From Malachius bipustulatus (lineage: Eukaryota; Arthropoda; Insecta; Coleoptera; Melyridae), in contig OU342631.1 in the NCBI GenBank assembly GCA_910589415.1, positions 6,076,001 to 6,140,000 of the forward strand: 64,000 nucleotides of DNA, read 5' to 3'. A program made the translations under genes and the position numbers. Each line of letters starts with the position of its first letter. Within the stretch, counting starts at the first letter, position 1. A model generated the notes under the pieces. That model was not told the origin of the DNA. It did no database searches and saw nothing but the letters and a program-made list of their open reading frames with translations. This document shows, piece after piece, positions 43,912 to 54,829 of the stretch.

Positions 43912-44798
43912 CAGTTGCATCTGAAAAGTACGCACCAAATAGGAATTTTTATTAGTACCTAACATTTAAAAAAATAAATTGCGCAGAAACTTTGTGCATT
44001 ATCTGAAACTTATTTGACACATATACTTGTCTTAAGTAAGTTATGATGCCTATAGCATTTAAAGTAGGACAAAAACTGTAAAATTTTACAAGAGTAAAAA
44101 CTAGTTTTTCTCATAAGTTTCTTAATATTTTTACAAACAAGGGTACCTACTTTATTCTTGTAAAATTTAACAGTTTTTCTCATATCCTGTTGGTGCTGGG
44201 AAAGATACTTTAAAAAGTATCTAGATAAAAGGTACTAGATACTTTCTAAAAAGTATCTAAGATACAAGATACTTTTAAAACTGCTATCTTAGATACTCAA
44301 AATATCTAAGATTCTCCCAAAAACTACCTTAGATACTAAAAGTATCCTAGATACTAAAAGCTTCCTAAAGAAACCTACTTAAAAATACAAATAGGAGAAA
44401 TGCTATAAAATTTCCTGATGACAGATGACCTAGACCTTATGCAAGTAATATAATCAAACGGGCAATGTTGCGCAAGCCGTAACTTGCAACGTAGAAAAAG
44501 TATCTACCTCGCAAAGTATCTTAGATACTTAAAAATAGATACAAAATATAAATACTTTTAAAAAGTATCTATATACAAGATACAAGATACTATCTTGTAT
44601 CTTAGATACTGAAAAGTATTTTTTTTTTTTTTAAGATACTCCCAGCTCTGTATTCTGTATGCTACGCATCGTAACACAAGTATGTGTCAAATAAAACTTT
44701 TAGAACATGCACAAACTCTCTGCGCATTTTTTTTAATGTCTTGCTAATAAAAAAATTCCTATTTGATGCGTAGATACTAAAATATTCGGATGTCACTG
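43912..44798. mobile_element. Tc1-like element with nested hAT-like MITE
   Basis: Left end CAGTTGCATCTGAAAAGTAC and right end (complement) CAGTGACATCCGAATATTTT are flanked by TA. TIRs continue through a GCATCAAATAGGAATTTTT block, an ACATTTAAAAAAAT-like block and a TGCGCAGAAACTTTGTGCA / TGCACAAACTCTCTGCGCA pair, about 100 bp per side. CAGT...CGAAAAGTACGCACC is typical of Tc1-type termini. No transposase remains. A second element (44191-44650) sits in the middle. Confidence 0.8.
44191..44650. mobile_element. hAT-like MITE rich in AAGTATCT repeats
   Basis: The TIRs TGGTGCTGGGAAAGATAC and (complement) CAGAGCTGGGAGTATC are flanked by TATCCTGT (44183-44190) and TATTCTGT (44651-44658). These agree at 7 of 8 positions, an 8-bp target duplication as made by hAT elements. 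The interior is filled with AGATACTTTTAAAAGTATCT-like palindromic words in both orientations, interrupted by a unique 100-bp segment (44400-44500). Non-coding. Confidence 0.8.
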
Positions 44799-45634
44799 TA
44801 TAGTTAACTACAATGCTACAAATACACTGATATATTACAATAGGATGATAATATGTATCAGCATAGGTCACAAGTATTTAACAAACTGTCGCTACTCCTG
44901 AGGGATTTGGTGAAGTAAGTATGTTTTTGATACCCTATCGGAATAGCAGGAAAACTGACTTTTGATTTTTCGACGATTATGGTTATAATGATTACGAGGA
45001 CACAGCTAAGAAATTAAGTGAATAAATAATGAATAAAAGTAATACCTGTTCAATAAAAGATTCATGACGAGGCCACGAAAGTCAGACATCACTTATCCAT
45101 AATTTAATCACTAAACGTAAGAATGAAAAAAATGCATTAGAAGGAAAAAGGAGGATCTGCTTCCTCTCGCCGTATTTTCAGGATATAATCAAAAGTATTT
45201 CGCTCTGGTTTGGATTTGTTTGCCTTTGTGAGATATTTGAAGAGAAACAATCAAGACCGAGAACGAGCATTTCAACAGATTTATCGCAGGTTTGATAAAA
45301 TTCACTACTTACCTCTGTTGTATCCTCCTACTTTTCCAAATCTGTAGAGTCTATTGGCAGGTTCACGTATCTAATTACTTACTTCTGGCCCACAGTTTTG
45401 TTAAAAGCTTGGAGAGGCACTAAAAAATTTATCCTTTGATCTTGAATTTCCATTGCAAATAGTCCAGGGTTACAAGAACAGTATTACTATTTGAGAAATT
45501 ATTTTTTTTACTGGGACTGCCGAAAATTTAGAGAACAAACATCATGTAAGTATCAACTAAATTATCTATGTTTATAATTACTCCAAGGTATAAATACTAA
45601 ATGCGATATATGTATTGCGATATAAAATGCGGTA
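44799..45634. other. Unannotated stretch
   Basis: No gene or repeat pair recognised. Confidence 0.35.
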
Positions 45635-46371
45635 AAATATTGCGAAAAAAAAAATAAAGACAGATTCTTTGGTCAAAATTAAACACAAAATTTCCCATTA
45701 ACATGTGTCCAGAAATGCATCGTTTTTGAGATATTTTGAGATACTATTCAAAGAAAGATTATTCGTTTGTTTTTTGAAGATATCTGATGATGAGGTTTTG
45801 TGCAGATTCAGATTTTATCATTAATACAAGCCTCTTTTTCAATGCAAATTCAATTTGTTTCATGATTCATTTTCGGAGCTCTTAGGATTGATCGAAGTTT
45901 TTTTGGCCTTTATTTTCCGTCACGTCTTGAAACGTCCAAAGCGAGTTTTTTTATCGTAAATGGAAATTTTTCTCGAAAACGGCTCGCTAGTAATTATGAC
46001 CAAGAGTACCATTTTTGTGTAGAAAATCTTTTCGGCTTTTTGGCTAAAACTGCGCTTTTAAAATGTGAATTTGCCCAGTGTCCTAGATATTAGGGGCGAA
46101 AACCCATGCACGCAACGCTAAAATCTCTGCTACTGGCATATGAAAAAAAAAATAGTTAGCATTAAAAAAGTTGCTAATGTCAATGATAAGATCTGTACAA
46201 AAAGTGAGTTCTGTATCTTATACGATTACCGAGATATCTTTAAAAAACTGGAATTTTTTTAACACCCTATATCTCTGCATTTGCAGACATACGTTAATGG
46301 GAAAGTTTTTGTTTATTTTTGACCAAAGAATCAGTCTTTAAATTTATTTGCAATATTAAGGATACACCCTG
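45635..46371. mobile_element. Family G-related palindromic element, diverged copy 3
   Basis: Inverted ends: AATATTGCG and ACAGATTCTTTGGTCAAAAT with CCCATTAACATG on the left; GTTAATGGG, ATTTTTGACCAAAGAATC and CAATATTAAGGATACACCCTG before TA on the right. The interior is colinear with 3482-4248: CTCGAAAACGGCTCG, TTTTTGTGTAGAAAA, CAGTGTCCTAGATATTAGGG and AAAATCTCTGCTACTGGC. The termini differ from copies 1 and 2, so the same interior carries different ends. Non-coding. Confidence 0.7.
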
Positions 46372-46559
46372 TATACAGAGGGTTGTCACGTTCAACTGAC
46401 TCACCATTGGGATCTCTTTAACCATAGGAGATACAGAGTCGGCTACATTAGAGAAAACCTTCTTGCGCATCAATCGCAGAAACAGTGTATTTTTATGCGA
46501 TTCAACTATGAAAATTTTTGCCGCCTTTTAAATTGGCTTTCTGAATTTTTCAATAGTCA

Positions 46560-48255
46560 GGTCGAATTTGCGTAGTAGTTTACTGTGAAAATTTCATTTC
46601 ATTTCGTTTGAAAGCGTGCCGTAAAATAGATTTTTACATAATAAACCAAAAAAAAATTGGCAAAATTTAACAATTTCGTCTCTTGTCCTATATACCCGCC
46701 ACTGACTAACTTTAAAAAGTTACAGGCGAGTTCTGAAAACCGAACATTTGAAATTTTAGAGAAATAAAACATCATGTAAAAAAATTCGAATAACTCCGCC
46801 ATTTCTCTTATTTGCTTCTTTAAATTTTGGAGAGTTACAAGCTATTAGTGTAGTTGTCTACTCCGAAAATTTCAGGTAAATTCCCTCAAAAATGTGCTCA
46901 TAATCAATTAAAGAAATTTAGCCATTTTTACCATTTTCTTACCCACGCCACTAGCTTACTAATGAAAATAATAAAAATTTTATTGCATTAATTCAAATTT
47001 CAAATCATTTTAGTCCAATCTTGTTATTACAGGTTTGTAGGAGTTTTTATTTTCTGCAATTGGGGTTGGCAGGAGCAGTCATATCTGCATGGGTGGTCCC
47101 GCCCGAGCCGAGCGCGATGAAAACGGTGCGCTGGTCTGGTGCTGGTGCTGGTTTTAAATCAAGCAGTCCCGGGTCTGAATATTACATTCAATCGTTGTTA
47201 TTAAACAAGCCTTTAATTGTCATCCTCATTATTTTGTTGTGAAAAGTTTTCTTTCTATATTGCTTATACAGGGACTAAAAAATAGCCTTTTTCCCTAAAA
47301 TTCAAAAAGCCGCTATTTTGAAACGGCTCGATCGATTTTGCTCAAAAAATGCAATACCAGACCACTACTTGTGGATAATATCTTCCTCCCATAAAAATTT
47401 CAGCCTCCTAGATTGAAAACTGCTACCAGAAAACCGTGCCACAGGACCGAAAAAGGTTTCGAAATTTTAAAGGACACCCTGTAGAAGTAACGCGACTTTT
47501 GAAAAAATTTTCAACGAAAATTTAACGTCATCCCGAAGTTTCACAAGAGTAAAAAATTTCTTCCACTAATCTTGAAAGATGAAGCTACTAGAGCGTTTTT
47601 AAAATTTTAGAGAAATTTACATCATGTAAAATAAATTTAAATATCTCCGCCATTTTTGTTATATGATCCTTGAAATTTGAAGATTAAAGAGTATTAGTAT
47701 AGTTGTCTACTGTAAAAATTTTAGTTCAATTCCTTCAAAAATGTGCTCAAAAACTGTTATAGAAATTAAGCCACTTTCACTCTTTTCCTACCCACGCCAC
47801 TGGCTTATTAATGGAAAAAATTCAAATTTTTTTGCATTAACTCAAATTTCAATTAATTTTCTTTCAATCCTGTTAACTTGATGTGAAAGTTGTTTTGCCA
47901 TCTTGCTCATACAGGGATTCAAAAAATAGTAAATTTTCCGAAAATTCAAATGGTCGCCATTTTGAAACGGCTCGGCCGATTTTACTCAAGTGCAATACCA
48001 GACCACTCCTTGTAGACATCTTACTCTCACAAAAATTTCAGCCTCCTAGATTGAAAACTGCGACCAGAAACCGTGCCTCAAAGTCCGGATTTGGGGAACT
48101 TTGAAAGGACACCCTGTAGAAGTAACGTGACTTTTGGAATTTTTTTCAACGAAAATCTAAAGTCATTCCTCAGCTTTACAAGAATCCAAAATTTAGTTCA
48201 CTAATCTTGAAATATAAAGCTACAGGAGCGTTTTGAAAATCGAAAAATCGTGATT
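46560..48255 (+). repeat. Family H tandem duplication (about 645-bp unit)
   Basis: Two head-to-tail units share TTTAGAGAAAT---CATCATGT, AATATCTCCGCCATTT, TAGTATAGTTGTCTACT, TCAAAAATGTGCTCA, CCTACCCACGCCACTGGCTT, ATACAGGGA-T-AAAAAATAG, TTTTGAAACGGCTCG, AATACCAGACCACT and AGGACACCCTGTAGAAGTAACG, at about 46740-47560 and 47605-48215. Spacing of the ACAGGGA block is 645 bp. A 200-bp insertion (47031-47240) lengthens the first unit. CCCTGTAG and TACAGGGA words mark former element ends. Non-coding. Confidence 0.7.
47031..47240. mobile_element. GC-rich 210-bp insertion in the first family H unit
   Basis: The second unit is continuous where the first carries this block, so it is an insertion (or deleted from the other copy). 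It is GC-rich in the middle (GGTGGTCCCGCCCGAGCCGA) with a GCTGGTGCTGGTGCTGG-type run, and ends in AT-rich sequence. A 73-codon frame inside is unrecognised. The target duplication is unclear. It may be a short retroelement or LTR fragment. Confidence 0.45.
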
Positions 48256-48272
48256 TTGGAGAAATATATATA

Positions 48273-49136
48273 CAGCGTGTTCAGTTAAGGGTACGGATCG
48301 GCCATATCTCAGTAACTATTCGTCCTAGAGCCTCAAATTAAAATTTTTCAGACATAAGTAACCATGAGAAATTCAAGGAAAATATTTTCAAGATGGCCGC
48401 GCTTCCGGAAATACCGGAAGTTGACACCTAGTTCGTTATTTTAACGGGAACACCCTGTAAAATATTATACTTTTTAAATGTCTGAAGAAATTGAATACAA
48501 GTGGTTTTCACCATTGGAATTTAGATTGAGTGGTTTATGAGTTATAAACAAGTGAAAATCGAAAATTTTCAACTTCAAAGCAGTGTAGAACTAGAACGGC
48601 TCAAGATGTCTTAAAACGGTTTACATGTTCCTATCCTAACTTTCCATATTTTATCCCACTATGTAGAGTAAATTTTAATACAGGGTGATGAAAATTATCC
48701 GATTTTTCATCACCCTGTATTGAAATTTAAACCGCATAGTAGGATACAATGTGAAAAGTTAGGATAGGGACATGCACACCGTTTTTAGACATCTTGAGCC
48801 GTTCTAGTTCTACACTACTTTGAAGTTGAAACATTGCGATTTTCACTTGTTTATAACTCATAAACCGCTCAATCTAAATTCCAATGGTGAAAACCACCTG
48901 TATGCGATTTCTTCAGACATTTAAAAAATATAATATTTTACAGGGTGTTCCCGTTAAAATAACGAACTAGATATCAACTTCCGGTATTTCCGGAAGTGCG
49001 GCCATCTTGAAAATATTTTCCTTGAATTTCTCATGGTCACTTATGTCTGGAAAATTTTTTATTTGAGGCTTTAAGACCAATAGTTACTGAGATATGGCCG
49101 CTCCGTACCCTTAACTGAACACGCTGTATATATATA
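48273..49136. mobile_element. Near-perfect 864-bp palindrome built of nested palindromic modules
   Basis: The ends CAGCGTGTTCAGTTAAGGGT and ACCCTTAACTGAACACGCTG lie in (TA)n. The arms are almost identical complements over more than 400 bp, for example TATTTTCAAGATGGCCGC, AACTAGAACGGCTCAAGATG and AGTGGTTTATGAGTTATAAA. Each outer arm (48273-48460 and 48931-49136) looks like a small element with CAG-GTGTTC ends. Inside is the family E core. At the centre CAGGGTGATGAAAATTATCC and its mirror form a 40-bp mini-element. A fragment of the same composite is at 55670-55880. Non-coding. Confidence 0.9.
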
Positions 49137-49232
49137 TATATATATATTTCCTTGGGAAGTAACGACTTCGTTAGATCAAAAAACAGTGTTTCTTGATTAT
49201 GAAACACTGTTTTTATATATATATATATATCG
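49137..49232. repeat. TA microsatellites and hairpin
   Basis: (TA)n follows the palindrome at 49136-49147 and recurs at about 49214-49231. Between them AAACAGTGTTTC pairs with GAAACACTGTTT around TTGATTAT. This may be a small element inserted in a TA run. Confidence 0.5.
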
Positions 49233-49318
49233 TGGGCAGGTGAATTTTGGAAAACCACTTTTTCGTGATCTGGGGGTCATGATCGGTGGACATTTGATGA
49301 GTTTGGGTGATTTTCGAA

Positions 49319-49371
49319 AAGTGATGTCGTCCTCAATAGTGTATTTTTTTGTTAAAAAATACACTAAAAGT
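49319..49371. repeat. Dispersed 50-bp repeat with hairpin, copy 1
   Basis: AAGTGATGTCGTCCTCAATA, then GTGTATTTTTTTGTTAAAAA and ATACACTAAAAG, recurs almost identically at 60119-60171. AGTGTATTTTTT and AAAAAATACACT form a stem-loop. The flanks differ between copies. Confidence 0.7.
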
Positions 49372-50788
49372 TGCACAATTTTATGTTTTGTTTACTGAGT
49401 GTATTAAGACCAGACTTTCTTAAATAAATTTCAGTAAAATTTTCCAACGTTTTATCGTGAAAAAGTTACTCATAATAATATGAACCATTATTCTGTATTA
49501 TTGGTAATCACCTATCGATAGACAATTTTCGTAATATTTTTGCTGAATAGTAAAATCCGACGACTACAATAATTAAATACTATACCAGTGGTCGAATAGT
49601 TGTTCGGTAACGTGAATTTGGAACTTCGAGAAATCCTAATTCAGATCGTTAACGAATCAGATAGAGAAAAGAGAGATCTAAACTTAGAATTGTCTCTAAG
49701 AAAAGACCTGCAACAAATGAAACAATACCGTGAAGAATATACAAGATGTGTTGCAATTACCATTTGACGAATGGGACTATAAGAAAGACTAATAAGTCTG
49801 GAGGAAAGAGAATTTCAATTATTCATCTCGCGTGACTAAAGTTATTTCTTTTGGGAAATTACTAGAAAACATCTTACCTACAGTCACTTATCTTACCGAG
49901 CGCGAATCGCACTGAAAAGATTTAAATATATGTGGTTTATTAGCTGGTTAACAACCTAAAATTTTAACCATTGCGGGCTATACCTACCAAATATGAATAC
50001 CTACTTGCCCCGTCTCCGTTGTTCTCCAAGATGGAATAAAGGTAGACTTAGAGCCCCCAAAGTGAATTTGCCGTGATTTTCCATGGAAATGTTCAGAAAA
50101 ATACTGTCTGACAATGCTAATTTTGCAACATTTCAAAAGCAAAAGCTTTAACAAACAAGAAATCAAATGTGTTATAAAAATCTAATCATTTAAAATGATG
50201 CAGAATTAAGATCTTTTGGAGTGTATTATGTATATGCTTACTTCTCAATTGAAGCTACTAAGTACAAATATTTAGGCAAAATATGCAGGTAGGTATGTAA
50301 TTGGAAACTTAAGTGGTTTTGAATTAAATTTATAATGCCTGAAATTTTTTAATTTTATTTTGCCAAGAAACCATATATAACTTATAGGTATGCGTATGAT
50401 ACGTAACTGATTTTTATTTTTTTATATATTATTTATATTATCACGCTTCTTCCGCGTCCTGTCGGACTATAAATAGATAGCGATCCTGCAATATTCGAGA
50501 CTTGGAGTCAGAAACCTTCTAATTCTACATAGAAGTATCATACCCTCAAACCACAGTCCGTCATGTTATCGGCGCTCTGATGTCATAATATACAGCTTCT
50601 CGCGTCCCCTATCTCTAATTACGGTACTCAAAAGCTCTGAGATTTCGTGTTATTTGTCTCTGAGTCATGTTGAGTGTGATAGATCCTATCCTGCTGAAAA
50701 TTTGTATGTGGGTATTCATTATTTTATATCAACATCAGTCTCATACATTCCCTTATAGGCCAAGCAACAGAGCTCTGAAATCACCAAA
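49372..50788. other. Unannotated stretch
   Basis: GTTGTTCGGTAACG at about 49600 matches the terminus of the foldback element at 8349 but no further homology was seen. No gene. Confidence 0.35.
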
Positions 50789-51634
50789 TTCTGACAAAAA
50801 CAATAACGGAATACCGCCGGTGCCATCACACGCGGAGTAGCCCCTAGATCCTAACTGCACAGTTCTCTACTCGGGTTTTGCCAATATCGTTTCTTTTTTA
50901 TTGACCATTTAGTGCAAAAAATCGCATTTTTTGGATTTTTGTTTATAAAAGAAAAACTAATGGAGCAATCTAAATAATCCCAAGGCGGACGAATTATGGA
51001 GAATTAAAATACAAAGAAAATCAGAGCTAAAACAACCCGATCGGTTTATTATTAAGGAGAAAACAAAAAAAAAGAATGGAAAAATAGCGTTTTTTCAAAA
51101 ATTTGTAACGTTGCCATTTTTGAGTTCTAGTCTAGTGCAGGCTCTTTGCGAGACAGTCGATATTGAGAGGTATACTTCAGGTGTGCAAAACCCAGACGCT
51201 GTCGGATAATTATTTATTTCAGGTAATTGCAATCAGAAGTTCTTGCATATACCATATTTTCCAACGAAGATGCTCTGGAGGTCGTTCGATTCGAATTCAT
51301 CAAACGGATTTCATCAATCTTCGTTTTCCATTTAAATGGTGAAAAATATTAGCTAAAAATTTCGTTTTTTCTTCGGTTTCTTCCCTTTAAGGAACCGATC
51401 GGATTGTTTCAGCTCTCATTTTCTTCGTATTTTAATTCTCTACAATTCGTCCATTGCGGGAGCATTTACATTGCTCCACCAGTTTTTTTTTTCTAAGCAA
51501 AACAACAAAAATGCGAATTTTTGCACTAAATGATCAATAAAAAAAAGAAAATGGTAAACTCAAGTAGAAAACTGTAGGATCTGGGGGCTATATTCTGCAT
51601 GTGAAGGCCGTATTCTGTTTCTATTTTTGTCAAG
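50789..51634. mobile_element. 846-bp imperfect palindromic element
   Basis: Inverted blocks: TCTGACAAAAACAATAACGG against a TGTTTCTATTTTTGTCAAGA end; TAGCCCCTAGATCCTA against TAGGATCTGGGGGCTA; TTTAGTGCAAAAAATCGCAT against ATGCGAATTTTTGCACTAAA; and CCGATCGGTTTATTATTAAG against TTAAGGAACCGATCGG. The centre is near 51210. No TA or other duplication is obvious. Non-coding. Confidence 0.75.
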
Positions 51635-51654
51635 AAAAAACCTCTATTTGCTTA

Positions 51655-51876
51655 CAGTGGGTATTATAAAGGCCCATTACGTTAATGGGCAGATTTCTGT
51701 GACCGTTTTTAAAGCTAATACTGACGTCAAATCACTTTTGCTTACATTTTTGTAATCTCTTTCATGCCAAAAATAACTAAATCGCTATATTTTCTATCTG
51801 GAGTCGATACTTTTTCTATAAACGGCGCCAAAAATTTGCCCGTTAACCCATTAATGAGCCTTTATAATACTCACTG
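51655..51876. mobile_element. 222-bp MITE with TTA target duplication
   Basis: TIRs CAGTGGGTATTATAAAGGCC and (complement) CAGTGAGTATTATAAAGGCT extend into CATTA-GTTAATGGG and GGGCA-ATTT blocks, about 55 bp per side. TTA stands on both sides (51652-51654 and 51877-51879), as for PIF/Harbinger-type elements. Non-coding. Confidence 0.75.
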
Positions 51877-51980
51877 TTAATCTAAGAGTAAGTTTTTCAA
51901 GTTTCGATAAAACTATCCAAATAGATAATGCCTCTGTTTTATGATACTTACGTAAATTTTATTAGTTATTTGTATACTTA

Positions 51981-52250
51981 GGCCGCGAAATCATTCTTTA
52001 ACGTACCGAGAGGAAGGCAATCTCGAGGATGTTAAAGAATGACGCGGCAGCAGTATACACAAAATTTTTTGTGCAATTTTATAGAATCCTTAATAATTTG
52101 GTTCAATTTTAAAAATTAAAAATTTCCGTCGTAAATAGAATGACGGCGGGGTTTCATGTTACCATGTAAATGGTAATTTTGCGGCCTGCATGGCGTACAC
52201 GAAGTTGCTACTTCGCGTACAATAATTGCACAAAAAAATTATAATTTAGA
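51981..52250. repeat. Inverted-repeat element with internal hairpins
   Basis: Hairpin 1 pairs ATTCTTTAAC with GTTAAAGAAT between CCGCG arms (51983-52047). Hairpin 2 pairs GTACACGAAGT with ACTTCGCGTAC (about 52194-52219). AAAATTTTTTGTGCAATTTTATA (in two parts) at about 52066 is mirrored by AATTGCACAAAAAAATTATA at about 52225. Probably a composite MITE; the boundaries are approximate. Confidence 0.5.
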
Positions 52251-53145
52251 ACTACAAAACAGTCATCTTCTTATTGCTACGTCAACTAACTAACAGTCCA
52301 GTAGAGGCGAAGTTAATGTGGATGTACCCAAGTCTTTAAATCCATCTGTAATGGAAGCGAAAATTTATTTGAAAAGTAAAAAATACGGCATTTTTTAGAT
52401 TAGAGAAGAGTTATAGTTATTATTGACCAACTTGCCATACCCCTATTTTAAACTTGGAGAAAGCTAAATCACATCTGCAAGAATTCTAAAATCAGTCTTT
52501 ACTCCGGCGAATATTACAGAATTTGATAGGTTCTTTGATGGCACGAAGCTCTTAAACTCTTAATCCCTTAAAACCCCAGGCCTGCTGGTGTTTCACACAG
52601 GCGAATGCCATTCCATTAATGAAGTTGAAGCAGGACACCAAATCTCGGTAGCCCTTAGTCCGATCAACCCTTCTACTGAGCCGTAATCAACTCTCTGCGG
52701 GGGTGGTTGGGAGGTAACCATGCTAGGCCACTCTATATCACAGTGAGGTATAGCCCGTGTTTCTGTGTTGTACCTGTTTCCTGTTTCATTGACGGCCGCC
52801 CTTGTGACTTGCAAGAAAAGTGAAAAGTTACCCCTTCCAACACTACTACTGTCTGTGGTTGCTTTTAAGAAGGGTGGCATAATCTATTTAGTAACTACAT
52901 GTGGAACAATTCATAAGTGTGTTTTTGTGATCCAGAAGTTTGACCGTCATTTCCATTATGTCTTTGGTTCTTCATATTACTAAATTATTAGATAAGGTAG
53001 GTAGGTACTAAAGTTTGTAATATGCATTCCCATTACGTTCATGTTCTAATTATTAGGATCTAATGGGGTTATCGATTTGAGTAATAATAATTATGCGTGA
53101 TTTCTTTAGAGATTATTATTTGATTTATATTTATACAGGGTGTTT
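52251..53145. other. Unannotated stretch with a GC-richer block
   Basis: A 95-codon minus frame (52593-52880) in GC-richer DNA, containing SQPPPQRVDYGSVEG, is not recognised; it might be a retroelement or exon remnant, but no splice sites or motifs support it. The rest is AT-rich. Confidence 0.3.
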
Positions 53146-54505
53146 CAAAACATGCTCCGGAAAATGAAAGGTGTGATTGCCTGCACGTACCGTTTTCGAG
53201 GTACAAAGGGTGTCGAAAAAGGTTTTCTTCTTTTTTTTTTCACCAAAATGACGATCGACACACGGCCGTAATACGGTGCGGTTTGTGTGTTCCAACCTTG
53301 ATACGGTGATATATGTCGGAATCTTCAATAAACGTTTGTCCAAAAACGCTTCGTTTTCGAGATACAGGGTGCTAAAATTTAATAAAAATTTCAATTTTTC
53401 ATTAATATCTAAAAAACGTCTCAGCCGATTTTAATGAAGTTTTGAGAGTTTGCTGCTAACTTTCTAAGCCATCTTTTGAATTCGTTACAGTTTCAGATAG
53501 TATTTCAAGGGCATGCTCACGAGGGGGGGAGGCTTTTTTGCTTTTTGAGCTTTTTGCTTAAAAAAACAACACCCAGAATTTTTTTAATTATTTTTTTTTA
53601 GATAAAGTTATAAGAACACCACTTTTCTTGCTAGGAATTATAATTATTATTTTAATTGTTAAACATTTTGAACAATAATAATTGAGAGAATTTTATTTAA
53701 ATAGGTAGGTACGATTAGTTCAATAATGCCAAACTATCATACAACAATGAGGACATAGAACGGGTAAAAAAGTTCAACTATCTGGGGGCTTGGTTGTGTG
53801 AGGAATGAATTCTTCAGACGCAGAAATCAAGTGCCGGATAGGAAAAGCGAGGAGCTCATCCATGAGATTTAAAAGCGTCCTTACGAACTCTGACTTTGAC
53901 CTCAAACAAAATGTTATGTATGGTCCGTGCTACTGTATGGCATGGAAGGATGGACACTGAAAGTTGATACCATGAACAGGTTGGAAGCATTTGAAATGTG
54001 GATCTACCGAAGAATCTTAAAGGTTCCATGGACAGCAAGGAAAACCAACGAGGAAGTTCTGAGGATGATAGGAAGGGAGCGTGAACAGCATACCTCGGAC
54101 ATGTGATACGAAACGAGAGGTATCATCTACTCCAGCTATTAATAGAAGGAAAAATAGAGGGAAGGCTCGGAATGGAGGGCTCCGAAATATCAAACATTGG
54201 ACAGGGATAAGAACCACAGAAGAGTTAATTCACACCATCAGAGACAAGGAAAAATTGTCAAAAATGATCGCAAACATCCATTAATGGATACCAGCATAAG
54301 AAGAAGAAGAAGGTAGGTACTTGATGTAGAAACTGGATGTGTGTATTAGAAGAAAAACATTTATTTTTACAAATTTCATAACGTGTAGGTATATTTTAAA
54401 AATTAAGGTTTTTTTAGACAGGTAGGTATATTAATAAAAAATTAAAATTTTTGATACATTTTAACACCCTGTATCTCGGAAACGAAGCGTTTTTGGAGAA
54501 TGTAT
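53146..54505. mobile_element. CAGGGTGTTTC-family element carrying a LINE insertion
   Basis: Left end CAGGGTGTTTCAAAACATGC after TA. About 200 bp in, CCAAAAACGCTTCGTTTTCG with AGATACAGGGTG is mirrored at 54460-54500 (ACACCCTGTATCTCGGAAAC, GAAGCGTTTTTGG), and TTCAATTTTTCATTAATAT-like sequence lies on both inner sides. The outermost right terminus was not found, so the right end is truncated or diverged. A LINE 3' fragment (53720-54316) occupies the middle. Non-coding otherwise. Confidence 0.65.
53720..54316 (+). pseudogene. RTE-like LINE 3' end (decayed, 5'-truncated)
   Basis: With several frame changes the plus strand reads FNYLGAWL, RIGKARSSSMRFKSVL, LLYGMEGWTLKVDTMNRLEA, FEMWIYRRILKVPW, NEEVLRMIGRERE, AYLGHVIRNERYHLLQLLIE, GKIEGR and finally WTGIRTTEELIH with KMIANIH and a stop. 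This is the order of the C-terminal region after the RT domain in a common invertebrate LINE polyprotein. The 3' UTR is very short and ends in (GAA)n-like AAGAAGAAGAAGAAG, as in RTE-clade elements. At least three frameshifts make it non-functional. The clade is inferred. Confidence 0.75.
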
Positions 54506-54829
54506 ATATGTACTGTTATGGTATTACTTACCCCCCTTATCTCAATTTATTATTATGAATTCTATTTAAAAAAAATTAATACCATAAACAACAAAATTTT
54601 TAATAAAGTTATTCTCTGAGGACACTCTCTTTCTCAGGTGGGTTCAGATAAATTTTTCAATATATTTTCTAAGTTTGAATCAAAATAAAATATAAAAAAA
54701 TTAATTTGAAATTATTATTATTATTATTTATAACTTGTAACTTACAAAATTTTAAATAAAGGAAAATCTAACCTACCTCGAGCTCTCTGAATTTGAAAAT
54801 TTCTTATACTGTAAAAATTTTAATTAAAT
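54506..54829. other. AT-rich stretch
   Basis: Includes a (TTA)n run at about 54714-54728. No gene. Confidence 0.4.
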
